Shown here in pieces: positions 50,322 through 60,513 of a stretch of DNA of 64,000 bases (position 1 is its first letter; the number at the start of each line of letters is the position of its first letter). This stretch comes from Neisseriaceae bacterium. GTDB lineage: Bacteria > Pseudomonadota > Gammaproteobacteria > Burkholderiales > Neisseriaceae. The stretch lies in the NCBI GenBank assembly GCA_017934045.1, contig JAGBKK010000027.1, positions 1 through 64,000 of the forward strand, read 5' to 3'. Made by a program: the position numbers and the translations under genes. The notes beneath the pieces are model-generated. The model worked only from the letters and a program-made list of their open reading frames with translations. It had not been told where the DNA came from and made no database searches.

Positions 50322-51308
50322 TTATTCTTCCTTGGGTTGTCGCAACATCAAAGCTTCTACTGCCATTTGGGCAGTGATTTTGTCGTTGATTAAATCGAAC
50401 AAAATAGCTGTAATCGGCATATCAATGCCGTGTTTTTGTGCCATACGATTGACTTCGGCAATGGTGTTAATGCCCTCGGCGACATGTCCTAATTCTTGCA
50501 AAATTTGCGGTAAGGGTTTGTTTTCGGCAAATTTTAAGCCCACTTGACGGTTACGCGATAAATCGCCTGTGGCGGTTAAAATTAAGTCGCCCATACCTGC
50601 CAAGCCCATCATGGTGGTGGCGTTTGCACCCAAAGCCAACGCCAAACGCGAGATTTCTGCCAAGCCGCGTGTCAGTAGGGCGGCACGAGCATTCAAACCA
50701 AACTGTAAGCCGTCCGCAATGCCTGCGGCAACGGCAATCACATTTTTCACCGCACCGCCTACCGCAACGCCTATGGGGTCGTGATTGGCATAAATTCGCA
50801 TAATCGTGCTATTTAATTGTGCGGAAATTTGGTCAGCCCATTCGTTGTTATTAGACGCAATGCACACCGCACACGGCAAACCCTGTGCGACTTCTTTGGC
50901 AAATGACGGCCCTGATAATAAGCCGATATAAGGGTTTTCAGGCAGCACTTCTTGCAACACTTGGTGTGGCAATAAGCCTGTATTCTTTTCAAAGCCTTTG
51001 CAAGCAGCTAATACAGGCGTTTTGGGGGCAAATTGTTGCAAATGCGTTGTGGCAACTTGTCTCAATGCCCCTGTTGGCACAACCGATAAAATTAAATCGG
51101 CGTTTTGTAATTGACGGTAATCGGCAGTAACGGTTAAGTGTTCAGGCAGCCTGAACCCTTTGAAAAATAAAATATTGTCGCCGTGTTGATTGATTTGATC
51201 TGCCATAGCCTGATTTTCGGCAAACAAAGAAACGGTGTGCCCACAACGGTTAAAATGAATCGCCAAAGCCGTTCCCCAAGCACCTGCACCGATGACTGCA
51301 ATTTTCAT
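50322..51308 (-). CDS. gpsA: Glycerol-3-phosphate dehydrogenase [NAD(P)+] GpsA
   Basis: Makes sn-glycerol-3-phosphate from dihydroxyacetone phosphate for phospholipid synthesis. The 328-residue protein has the Rossmann motif KIAVIGAGAWGTALAIHF, SVVPTGALRQV, LSGPSFAKEVAQGLPCAV, AVGGAVKNVIAVAAGIADGL with the catalytic Lys, and GLAGMGDLILTATGDLSRNR. A DUS near residue 50 is translated as GFRLPEH. It starts at ATG with AGGTGT upstream and appears monocistronic. Confidence 0.97.
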   Translation of the reverse strand: MKIAVIGAGAWGTALAIHFNRCGHTVSLFAENQAMADQINQHGDNILFFKGFRLPEHLTVTADYRQLQNADLILSVVPTGALRQVATTHLQQFAPKTPVLAACKGFEKNTGLLPHQVLQEVLPENPYIGLLSGPSFAKEVAQGLPCAVCIASNNNEWADQISAQLNSTIMRIYANHDPIGVAVGGAVKNVIAVAAGIADGLQFGLNARAALLTRGLAEISRLALALGANATTMMGLAGMGDLILTATGDLSRNRQVGLKFAENKPLPQILQELGHVAEGINTIAEVNRMAQKHGIDMPITAILFDLINDKITAQMAVEALMLRQPKEE

Positions 51309-51514
51309 CTGAACACCTATTTAAAGATAAAAAATGGCGTATTCTAACATAACTCAATACACGCACTTCATCGCAAAACAATGATGCCTTGCTTGGTGTG
51401 GCTGTATATTTTTTCAGGCAGCCTGAAAATAAAAAATCATTGAATAATATTTAATTTTATCAATAAGTTAAAAATAAAACACCGCTCAAAGGGTGGATAT
51501 AGTTAAAAAGATAT

Positions 51515-51542
51515 TTGCAAAATTGCAATCCCTTGTTACAAT
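51515..51542 (+). promoter_or_regulatory. Promoter of acpP
   Basis: TTGCAA and TACAAT are separated by 16 bases, 42 bases before the acpP start codon. The position and hexamers fit a strong housekeeping promoter for an abundant protein. Confidence 0.65.
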
Positions 51543-51583
51543 AGCGGTTAAAATTTTTTTCAACACAGAAAGTTTGGACACAA

Positions 51584-51820
51584 ATGGACAACATCGAACA
51601 ACGCGTTAAAGACATCGTTGCCGAGCAATTAGGCGTAGAAAAAGACAAAGTAACCAACGAAGCCGCTTTTGAAGCCGATTTAGGTGCGGATTCTTTGGAC
51701 ACTGTGGAATTGGTTATGGCTTTGGAAGAAGCATTCGGTTGCGAAATTCCTGACGAAGAAGCCGAAAAAATCACCACTGTGCAACAAGCCATTGACTATG
51801 TAACCGCCAATTTGGGCTAA
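51584..51820 (+). CDS. acpP: Acyl carrier protein
   Basis: Central carrier of fatty acid synthesis. The 78-residue acidic protein starts [19 protein letters not shown] and contains [17 protein letters not shown], in which Ser37 receives 4'-phosphopantetheine. It is followed by fabF, the classic order, but fabD and fabG are not upstream. A terminator-like stem with a partial DUS in its loop separates it from fabF, which may set a higher level for acpP. Confidence 0.98.
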   Translation: MDNIEQRVKDIVAEQLGVEKDKVTNEAAFEADLGADSLDTVELVMALEEAFGCEIPDEEAEKITTVQQAIDYVTANLG

Positions 51821-51847
51821 TGGTTTGAGTTTGTCGTAACACACAAT

Positions 51848-51899
51848 AAAAAGCCTTTGAACCAAACCTTTCAGGCTGCCGTTCAAAGGCTTTTTGTGG
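51848..51899 (+). terminator. Terminator/attenuator between acpP and fabF with DUS in its loop
   Basis: AAAAAGCCTTTGAAC and GTTCAAAGGCTTTTT form a perfect 15-bp stem around an 18-base loop that contains TTTCAGGCTGCC, a broken DUS. A T run completes the terminator. fabF starts 36 bases after the stem, so some read-through or another promoter is needed. Confidence 0.85.
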
Positions 51900-51930
51900 T
51901 TTTATCGCAAAATCATTTAATTAAGGAAAA

Positions 51931-53193
51931 ATGCAATTTATGAATACCGCAAGACGAGTTGTTGTTACAGGATTAGGGCAAGTTTCCCCTGTGGGTAACA
52001 ATATTAACGAAGCGTGGGCAAATTTGACCGCAGGAGTTAGCGGTATCGGCACAATTACGCGTTTTGACGCATCAGGCTTATCTTGCACGATTGCAGGCGA
52101 AGTGAAAAATTTCGATGTCAGTCAATATATTTCCCCCAAAGAAGCACGCCGTATGGATGTGTTTATTCACTACGGCATTGCCGCTGCCTTGCAAGCCATT
52201 GCTGACGCAGGTTTGGACGATATTTCCGATTTAAATAAAGAACGCGTAGGGGTGAATATTGGTGCGGGCATTGGCGGCTTACCAGCGATTGAAGCCACTG
52301 CCAACACGGTATTTGAACAAGGGGCAAAACGCATTAACCCATTTTTTATTCCGTCTGCATTGATTAACTTAATCTGCGGTCATATCACCATTATGAAAGG
52401 CTATCGTGGTCCGTCTTATGGTATGGTTTCGGCTTGCACCACAGGCACGCACAGCATAGGCGAAGCCGCTCGCAATATTGCCTATGGCGATGCCGATATT
52501 ATGATTGCAGGCGGTGCGGAAGGGGCAATTTGTACGCTTGGCGTGGGCGGATTTGCCGCAATGAAAGCCTTATCCACACGCAATGATGACCCTGCGACAG
52601 CCTCTCGTCCATGGGATAAAGACCGAGACGGCTTTGTAATGGGCGAGGGTGCAGGCGTTTTGGTGTTAGAAGAACTTGAACACGCCAAACGCCGTGGGGC
52701 AAAAATCTACGCCGAAGTGGCAGGCTACGGTATGAGTTCAGACGCACACCACATTACCGCCCCCAACGCCGAAGGTCCTGCTTTGGCAATGAAACGAGCA
52801 TTAGCGGACGCTGGCTTAAATCCGTCTGATATAGACTATATCAACGCCCACGGCACTTCCACGCCTTTGGGCGATGTGAATGAAACGGTCGCCATTAAAT
52901 TAGCGTTAGGCGAAGAAAACGCTAAAAACTTGGTGGTTAATTCCACCAAATCAATGACAGGGCATTTATTGGGCGGTGCAGGTGGCATTGAAGCGGTGTA
53001 TTCGGTTTTGGCGTTAGCGAACCAAGTATCGCCACCCACCATCAACATTTTCAACCAAGACATTGAACACGGTTGCGACTTGGACTACTGTGCCAACACC
53101 GCACGCGAAATGACCATCAACGCCATATTGTCCAACTCATTCGGTTTCGGCGGCACAAATGGTTCGTTAGCGATGAAACGGTTTGTAGATTGA
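51931..53193 (+). CDS. fabF: 3-oxoacyl-[acyl-carrier-protein] synthase II
   Basis: Condensing enzyme that elongates acyl-ACP with malonyl-ACP. It has the motif RRVVVTGLGQVSPVGNN, active-site Cys in VSACTTGTHS, the two His in INAHGTSTPLGD and SMTGHLLGGAGG, and the C-terminal NSFGFGGTNGSL. Length 420 (or 417 if the ATG at 51940 is used) is normal. AAGGA lies three bases before the first ATG and twelve before the second, so the second may be the real start. It ends at a terminator, and a DUS follows the stop. Confidence 0.97.
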   Translation: MQFMNTARRVVVTGLGQVSPVGNNINEAWANLTAGVSGIGTITRFDASGLSCTIAGEVKNFDVSQYISPKEARRMDVFIHYGIAAALQAIADAGLDDISDLNKERVGVNIGAGIGGLPAIEATANTVFEQGAKRINPFFIPSALINLICGHITIMKGYRGPSYGMVSACTTGTHSIGEAARNIAYGDADIMIAGGAEGAICTLGVGGFAAMKALSTRNDDPATASRPWDKDRDGFVMGEGAGVLVLEELEHAKRRGAKIYAEVAGYGMSSDAHHITAPNAEGPALAMKRALADAGLNPSDIDYINAHGTSTPLGDVNETVAIKLALGEENAKNLVVNSTKSMTGHLLGGAGGIEAVYSVLALANQVSPPTINIFNQDIEHGCDLDYCANTAREMTINAILSNSFGFGGTNGSLAMKRFVD

Positions 53194-53228
53194 TTTTCAG
53201 GCTGCCTGAACACATTTTTCAAACAAAG

Positions 53229-53256
53229 ACGACCGTAAAAACGGTCGTTTTTTTGT
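53229..53256 (+). terminator. Terminator of fabF
   Basis: ACGACCGT-AAAA-ACGGTCGT followed by seven T, between two DUS copies. Confidence 0.9.
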
Positions 53257-53290
53257 GTGATTAAAACAGTTTCAGGCAGCCTGAAAACCT

Positions 53291-53872
53291 TTAATCTGCC
53301 ACTTTATAACCATCATGGCAGGCTTTGCAAGTTTGGCTTAAATTAGCGAAAGCAGGTTTGATTTTTTCCAAATCGTTGGTAATAGTGGCTTCCAAAAATT
53401 CACTGGATCGTTCGGCAAATTTGACTTGTTGATCGAAAAAGCCGTCTTCATCTGTCCAAATGGTGTCGCGTGATTTGCCGCGTTTGTCTTCTGGCGGCAT
53501 TTCGGCTTCAAAATAATGAAACGGTTCGTGGGCATCGCCAAAAAATTCCACCACTTGTTCCAAGAATTTATCAGGGTCATACGGCATTTCGCCATTGACC
53601 ACTTTTGCCATACCTTCCATATCTTGTTGGATTTTTTTGAATGCGTGTGTGCGAATTTCTAACGGCGGACGATTGTCTTCGGCGTAAATGGACGGAATGC
53701 CAAAAGCGTCTTTTTCTTCACTTTTATCAGCATTTTCTTGACTTTTATCGACAATTTCGGCGGAGATAATTTCGGCGTTGTTTTCAGGCTGCCTTTCTGT
53801 GGCTTGTTCTTGTTTTTGACAAGCGGTTACGCCCAATAAAATGGCACACCATACCCAAGCGATTTTGCTCAT
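53291..53872 (-). CDS. Cytochrome c'-type lipoprotein
   Basis: 193-residue protein with a lipobox (ILLGVTAC), an acidic linker (residues ~20-60) and a four-helix cytochrome c domain ending in the haem motif TCKACHDGYK. The motif at the extreme C-terminus and the helix HAFKKIQQDMEGMAKVVNGE are typical of cytochrome c'. In Neisseria the related CycP protects against nitric oxide. Membrane anchoring through lipid is predicted here. A DUS is partly read in the linker (QPENN). It is transcribed alone. Confidence 0.9.
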   Translation of the reverse strand: MSKIAWVWCAILLGVTACQKQEQATERQPENNAEIISAEIVDKSQENADKSEEKDAFGIPSIYAEDNRPPLEIRTHAFKKIQQDMEGMAKVVNGEMPYDPDKFLEQVVEFFGDAHEPFHYFEAEMPPEDKRGKSRDTIWTDEDGFFDQQVKFAERSSEFLEATITNDLEKIKPAFANLSQTCKACHDGYKVAD

Positions 53873-53951
53873 TGTTTAAAATTTCCACAAATTCAAAAAG
53901 TGTATTGTATCGCAGTGGTAAAAAATAAGACATATCTAAAATACTATTTAC

Positions 53952-54224
53952 TTATTGATTTTCTTTATCTTTTATATTGTCTTGATACATTGTTTTTGCC
54001 ATATTTTCCGCAGTTTGCAAAAATTGTTTTTGCTGTTCTAATAATGCCTGATGCGATCGCACGGCTTGTAAATTAAAGTCCAAAAACAACTCAATGTGTT
54101 TGAGTTCTTGCTGGCGTTTTTCAATATCTTCCACCGTCATTGGCACGCCAAAAAATGGGGCAGTTGAAGCCGTTTTTTGCCAAAATTGTTGCCAAAAGGT
54201 AAAGGGATTATTGTTGTCCGTCAT
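53952..54224 (-). CDS. PhaM-like small helical protein
   Basis: 90-residue protein. The pattern NPFTFWQQFWQK, a proline-rich turn, then VPMTVEDIEKRQQELKHIEL and FLDFNLQAVRSHQALLEQQK resembles the PhaM family of beta-proteobacterial granule-associated regulators. In those, the same region reads EELDKRIxELRAVExWL. No polyhydroxyalkanoate genes are nearby, so the role may differ. It is divergent from argS, with only 95 bases between their starts. Confidence 0.6.
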   Translation of the reverse strand: MTDNNNPFTFWQQFWQKTASTAPFFGVPMTVEDIEKRQQELKHIELFLDFNLQAVRSHQALLEQQKQFLQTAENMAKTMYQDNIKDKENQ

Positions 54225-54313
54225 TTTTTTAACTTAATTTTCTTGCCAAAGACGCAATATTTTATCTCTTTTTGTATGGGGCAAGTTAAAATATCGCTTT
54301 TTATGCGATTTAA

Positions 54314-56038
<1,725 letters not shown>

Positions 56039-56069
56039 TTATGCTTTTTCAGGCTGCCTGAAAAACAAC

Positions 56070-56131
56070 CGTTATTCTGAACAGAGCATAAACGAATGTG
56101 AAAATTCGCTCTGTTCAGAAGATGAATAACG
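56070..56131. repeat. Long imperfect inverted repeat between argS and murU
   Basis: CGTTATTC and TGAACAGAGC on the left pair with GCTCTGTTCA and GAATAACG on the right. A six-base bulge (GAAGAT) lies between the two right-hand parts, and an inner CGAAT/ATTCG hairpin lies within. No T run follows, so it is not a plain terminator. The rest of the 56039-56254 gap holds one DUS and AT-rich sequence. Confidence 0.55.
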
Positions 56132-56254
56132 CATTTTTGTCAATCCATTGAGACGCTTTTCCCAACATAGAAAAACCCCAAACATCTTGGTGAATGATAA
56201 GATATGCAGTTAAACAAATAATAAGAATATCGTTTTTTTTACGGAAAAATAACC

Positions 56255-56956
56255 ATGACAACTGCCATGATATTAGCCGCAGGGCGTGGCGAACGCTTGC
56301 GACCTTTAACCGATACTTGCCCCAAACCGTTAATTTCATTAGGGCAAGAAACGCTGATTGAACGCCACATTCGCCGTTTGCGTTTGGCGGGCATTGAAAA
56401 AATCGTCATCAACACGGCGTGGTTGGGTGAAAAAATTGAACAACATCTTTGTAATGGCGAAAAATATGGCGTAAATATTCAATATTCACGCGAAAAGAAC
56501 GGTTGTTTAGAAACCGCAGGTGGTATTGCCACTGCCCTACCCTTGTTGGGGGATACGCCGTTTATCGTTGTGAATGGTGATATTTTTAGCGATATTGATT
56601 TTGTTGCTGTAAAAAATCAAGCCGCAGCATTAGCACATAACCGTGAAATGGTGGCTCATTTGTGGTTGGTGGAAAATCCGCCGCACCACCCAAATGGTGA
56701 TTTTGCGTTTGATAACGGCTGGCTATTAAAAGACGGCTCGCCCAAATACACTTTCAGCGGTGTAGCAGTGTATCGTCCTGAATTTTTTGACGGCGTTGAG
56801 GCTCATATTAAACGCCCATTAGCCCCCCTACTCTTTACCGCCGCCGAACAAAAACGCATCAGTGCTACGCTGATGACGGAATATTGGTTAGATGTCGGCA
56901 CGCCTGAACGCTTGGAAACGGCACGCCAAAAATCGGCACAAGAATGGCAAAAATAA
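56255..56956 (+). CDS. murU: N-acetylmuramate alpha-1-phosphate uridylyltransferase MurU
   Basis: Converts MurNAc-alpha-1-phosphate to UDP-MurNAc in the fosfomycin-insensitive cell-wall recycling route. The 233-residue protein has the sugar nucleotidyltransferase motif AMILAAGRGERLRPLT followed by PKPLISLG, KIVINTAWLGEKIEQHL, ETAGGIATALPLLGD and VVNGDIFSDIDF. The end MTEYWLDVGTPERLETARQ is typical of MurU. It is separated from its pathway partner amgK by about 35 kb, unlike the adjacent pair in pseudomonads. A DUS follows the stop. Confidence 0.92.
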   Translation: MTTAMILAAGRGERLRPLTDTCPKPLISLGQETLIERHIRRLRLAGIEKIVINTAWLGEKIEQHLCNGEKYGVNIQYSREKNGCLETAGGIATALPLLGDTPFIVVNGDIFSDIDFVAVKNQAAALAHNREMVAHLWLVENPPHHPNGDFAFDNGWLLKDGSPKYTFSGVAVYRPEFFDGVEAHIKRPLAPLLFTAAEQKRISATLMTEYWLDVGTPERLETARQKSAQEWQK

Positions 56957-57031
56957 ACCTTTTCAGGCAGCCTGAAATCTTATAGTATGACATTTTTTAT
57001 TCAACAGCATTTTTGACAAGAAAGATTGTGT

Positions 57032-57868
57032 ATGCGAATTTTAATGACAGGGGCGCGTGGGCAAATTGGCACGCATATCCGCAAACTATTGCCCGAAGAT
57101 TGGGAATTGATTGCCACCGACTCCAAAACGCTCGACATCACCAATATGGACAAAGTGGAACAAATGATTGCAGGTTTTCAACCTGATATTGTCATCAACA
57201 CCGCAGGCTATACCCATGTTGAAGGTGCGGAAAACGATTCAGACAAAGCCTTTGCCATCAATGCACAGGGCGTGTTGAATTTGGCTCGTTCCGCGGATAA
57301 ACACGGCTTAAAAATGCTGCATTTATCCACTGATTATGTGTTTGACGGCACAAAATACACCCCCTATGTCGAAAGCGATTATCCTAACCCTTTGAATATT
57401 TATGGAAAATCCAAACTCGCAGGCGAAGTAGCGGCACTCGCCGCCAATCCTGATATGTTGATTGTTCGCACATCGGGCGTGTTTAGCAGTGCGACAAACA
57501 GTTTTCTTGCCGCCGTTTTCAATCACGCCCAACAAGGCAAAACCTTGTCGGTGGTGGGCGATCAAATTTTCTGTCCAACCTATGCCGCCGACTTGGCAAA
57601 TGCGTTAATCACTTTGGTGCAAGATTATCCCAAATTGCGTGGCTTAATTCACTTTACAGGTGGCGTTGCGTTGTCATGGTATGATTTTGCTCGCAAAATT
57701 GTGGCGACAGCAGGATTAGACACCGCATTGGTGGAAAAAATCGACAGTACACAACAGCCCATTGTGCGACCCAAATACAGCGTCTTGGCAAGCGAATACG
57801 ACATTCGCCTGCCTGTTTCTTCGATTGAAGACGCCATAAAAGCCAGTTTGTCGGCGTTTTTAGCTTGA
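57032..57868 (+). CDS. RmlD-like dTDP-4-dehydrorhamnose reductase family protein
   Basis: 278-residue extended short-chain dehydrogenase. It has the motifs MRILMTGARGQIGTHI, the DLDITNxxKV-like LDITNMDKVEQMI, INTAGYTHVEGAENDSDKAF, LSTDYVFDGTKYTPY with the Tyr, and YGKSKLAGE with catalytic Tyr and Lys. It matches RmlD, which makes dTDP-L-rhamnose, but rmlA, rmlB and rmlC are absent here. A related NDP-sugar reductase or housekeeping role is possible. The ATG at 57032 is chosen for AAGAAAG upstream and the immediate Rossmann start. Confidence 0.85.
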   Translation: MRILMTGARGQIGTHIRKLLPEDWELIATDSKTLDITNMDKVEQMIAGFQPDIVINTAGYTHVEGAENDSDKAFAINAQGVLNLARSADKHGLKMLHLSTDYVFDGTKYTPYVESDYPNPLNIYGKSKLAGEVAALAANPDMLIVRTSGVFSSATNSFLAAVFNHAQQGKTLSVVGDQIFCPTYAADLANALITLVQDYPKLRGLIHFTGGVALSWYDFARKIVATAGLDTALVEKIDSTQQPIVRPKYSVLASEYDIRLPVSSIEDAIKASLSAFLA

Positions 57869-57927
57869 ATAAAACGCCAATGACACCATTTTAAACTTTT
57901 CAGGCAGCCTGAAAGAATATCAATCAG

Positions 57928-58473
57928 ATGATGAGTAAAAAAATGAACGAACAAAACAATCCTATTGAAAATCAAGAAGATTTAATTGCTGAACAAATGG
58001 AAACAGCAACAGAAGCAGAACCCACCATAGAAGACTTGCAACAACACATTGAAGACTTAAAAGCCCAGTTGCAAGATCAGGAATTGCGATTAGCCGCCGC
58101 TCGTCAAAACGCCGATCGCCGCCGTCAAGAAGAAGTGCAGAACGCCCACAAATACGCAGGTGCGGCATTTGCCAAAGAAATGTTGCCTGTGAAAGACTTT
58201 TTAGAAATGGCACTCAAAGACCAAAGCGGCAATTTTGAAGCACTCAAAATGGGCGTAGAAATGACGCTCAAACAGTTGGTAACTGCCTTTAACAATGTGA
58301 AAGTCGCTGAAATTGACCCCATCGGACAACCGTTCGACCCCAATTTGCACCAAGCGATGAAAAAAGAAAAATCCGATACGGCACAACCGAATACCGTCAT
58401 CGCCGTCATGCAAAAAGGCTACACCTTAAACGACCGCATACTGCGTCCTGCTTTGGTTACTGTGGCGGAATAA
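57928..58473 (+). CDS. grpE: GrpE, DnaK nucleotide exchange factor
   Basis: Cochaperone that releases ADP from DnaK. An acidic N-terminus leads into a long helix (EDLQQHIEDLKAQLQDQELR, AARQNADRRRQEEVQNAHKY) and then the beta domain (EIDPIGQPFDPNLHQAM, VIAVMQKGYTLNDRILRPAL). The length is 181, or 176 if the ATG at 57943 is used. dnaK and dnaJ are not adjacent. A DUS lies 25 bases before the start and another right after the stop. I saw no heat-shock promoter. Confidence 0.95.
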   Translation: MMSKKMNEQNNPIENQEDLIAEQMETATEAEPTIEDLQQHIEDLKAQLQDQELRLAAARQNADRRRQEEVQNAHKYAGAAFAKEMLPVKDFLEMALKDQSGNFEALKMGVEMTLKQLVTAFNNVKVAEIDPIGQPFDPNLHQAMKKEKSDTAQPNTVIAVMQKGYTLNDRILRPALVTVAE

Positions 58474-58545
58474 CTTTCAGGCAGCCTGAAAAAGTGAATG
58501 CCATCACAGTGCAAAGTGTAGGTATTGATTAAACTTTCGCAACGA

Positions 58546-58624
58546 TATAATCAAATAAGGCGTGGTGAAGATAGTATAAAAAAATGCTAATCACGCATTT
58601 CAATTGTGAAGTTGTTTGACTATA
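58546..58624. repeat. Short decayed Correia-like element providing a promoter
   Basis: TATAATCAAATAA and TTGTTTGACTATA are inverted ends with two mismatches in 13. The interior GAAGATAGTATAAA matches GAAGACAGTATAAA in the full element at 20422. Its right end contains TTGACT, the -35 of the promoter that drives the fourth azurin gene. Confidence 0.6.
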
Positions 58625-58643
58625 CCCTTAAAAATGTTATGAT
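58616..58643 (+). promoter_or_regulatory. Promoter of the fourth azurin gene
   Basis: TTGACT and TATGAT are 16 bases apart, with the -35 inside the Correia-like end. A perfect ATGAT-ACAG-ATCAT inverted repeat (58639-58652) overlaps the -10; it resembles an FNR/CRP-type site. The leader would be about 140 bases. Confidence 0.6.
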
Positions 58644-58694
58644 ACAGATCATTAACTTTAAGTAGCATAGACAGGGACACCAACCGTTTTAAAA

Positions 58695-58767
58695 GTTATC
58701 ATCAACTCAAAAGGCGAACCAACGCTGTACGGTTTTGGTGAGTATGGACGATTAGATTGATGATAAC
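58695..58767 (+). promoter_or_regulatory. Structured leader upstream of the fourth azurin gene
   Basis: GTTATCATCAA and TTGATGATAAC form a perfect 11-bp stem 51 bases apart. Inside, CTCA/TGAG and ACCAA/TTGGT can form further pairs around GCTGTACGG. The structure closes 21 bases before the azurin ATG, so it could control initiation. It matches no riboswitch class that I know. Confidence 0.5.
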
Positions 58768-58788
58768 AAAATGAGAAAGGGAATAACT

Positions 58789-59253
58789 ATGTGCTGTAAA
58801 AAAGTCTTATTGGTTCTTATGTGTTCATTGGCAAGCAGCGTTTGGGCAGCAGATTCCTGTACGATTGATATTAAAGGCACAGATCTGATTACCTTTACCG
58901 ATATGGCAGGCAAACCTTTGCGTCGGATTACCGTTCCTGCCAAATGCAATCAATTTACCATCAATATGTTTCATGTCGGTAAAATGCCTAAAACGGCGAT
59001 GGGACACAATGTGGTGATTACCAAAACTGCTGATATTTCAGGGGTTATTAAAGACGGTATGCGTTACGGCATCAGTAAAGATTACCTACCCCCCAAAGAT
59101 CCACGCATTGTTGCCGCCAGCACAATGATTGGTGGCGGTGCAAAAACATCGGTGCAGTTTCCTGTGGCAAAAATCAAAAACGGTGATTATTCATTTTTCT
59201 GCTCTTTTATCGGACACGACCGTAAAATGCGTGGCAAATTTGAAATCCAATAA
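58789..59253 (+). CDS. Azurin-like blue copper protein, fourth copy (GHxRKM subtype)
   Basis: 154-residue periplasmic copper protein with a signal peptide (VLLVLMCSLASSVWAADS). The ligands His (TAMGHNVV), Cys and His (FFCSFIGH) and Met (GHDRKM) are present. It shares FxGHxRKMRGK and a basic body with the azurin at 26641, and differs from the FPGHEMKM pair at 27230 and 28218. ATG at 58789 has AAAGGGAATAACT upstream; an ATG 18 bases earlier overlaps that ribosome site. It is isolated from the azurin cluster by 30 kb and is preceded by a structured leader and a Correia-derived promoter. Confidence 0.92.
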   Translation: MCCKKVLLVLMCSLASSVWAADSCTIDIKGTDLITFTDMAGKPLRRITVPAKCNQFTINMFHVGKMPKTAMGHNVVITKTADISGVIKDGMRYGISKDYLPPKDPRIVAASTMIGGGAKTSVQFPVAKIKNGDYSFFCSFIGHDRKMRGKFEIQ

Positions 59254-60396
<1,143 letters not shown>

Positions 60397-60412
60397 TTTG
60401 GCTTTGGATTAA

Positions 60413-60440
60413 AAAAAACGGCAGGTTTCTGCCGTTTTTT
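60413..60440 (+). terminator. Terminator of ilvC
   Basis: AAAAAACGGCAG-GTTT-CTGCCGTTTTTT, a 12-bp stem followed by C and A. A DUS follows near 60457. Confidence 0.92.
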
Positions 60441-60513
60441 CAGTTATTTTTAAGCCTTTCAGGCTGCCTGAAATGATATAATCTCGTAAATTAACGGTTA
60501 CACAAATCACAAA

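Noticed and set aside
58474..58788. Small gene in the gap before the fourth azurin
   Set aside because: No frame with start and ribosome site of useful length; the gap is explained by a repeat, a promoter and a structured leader.
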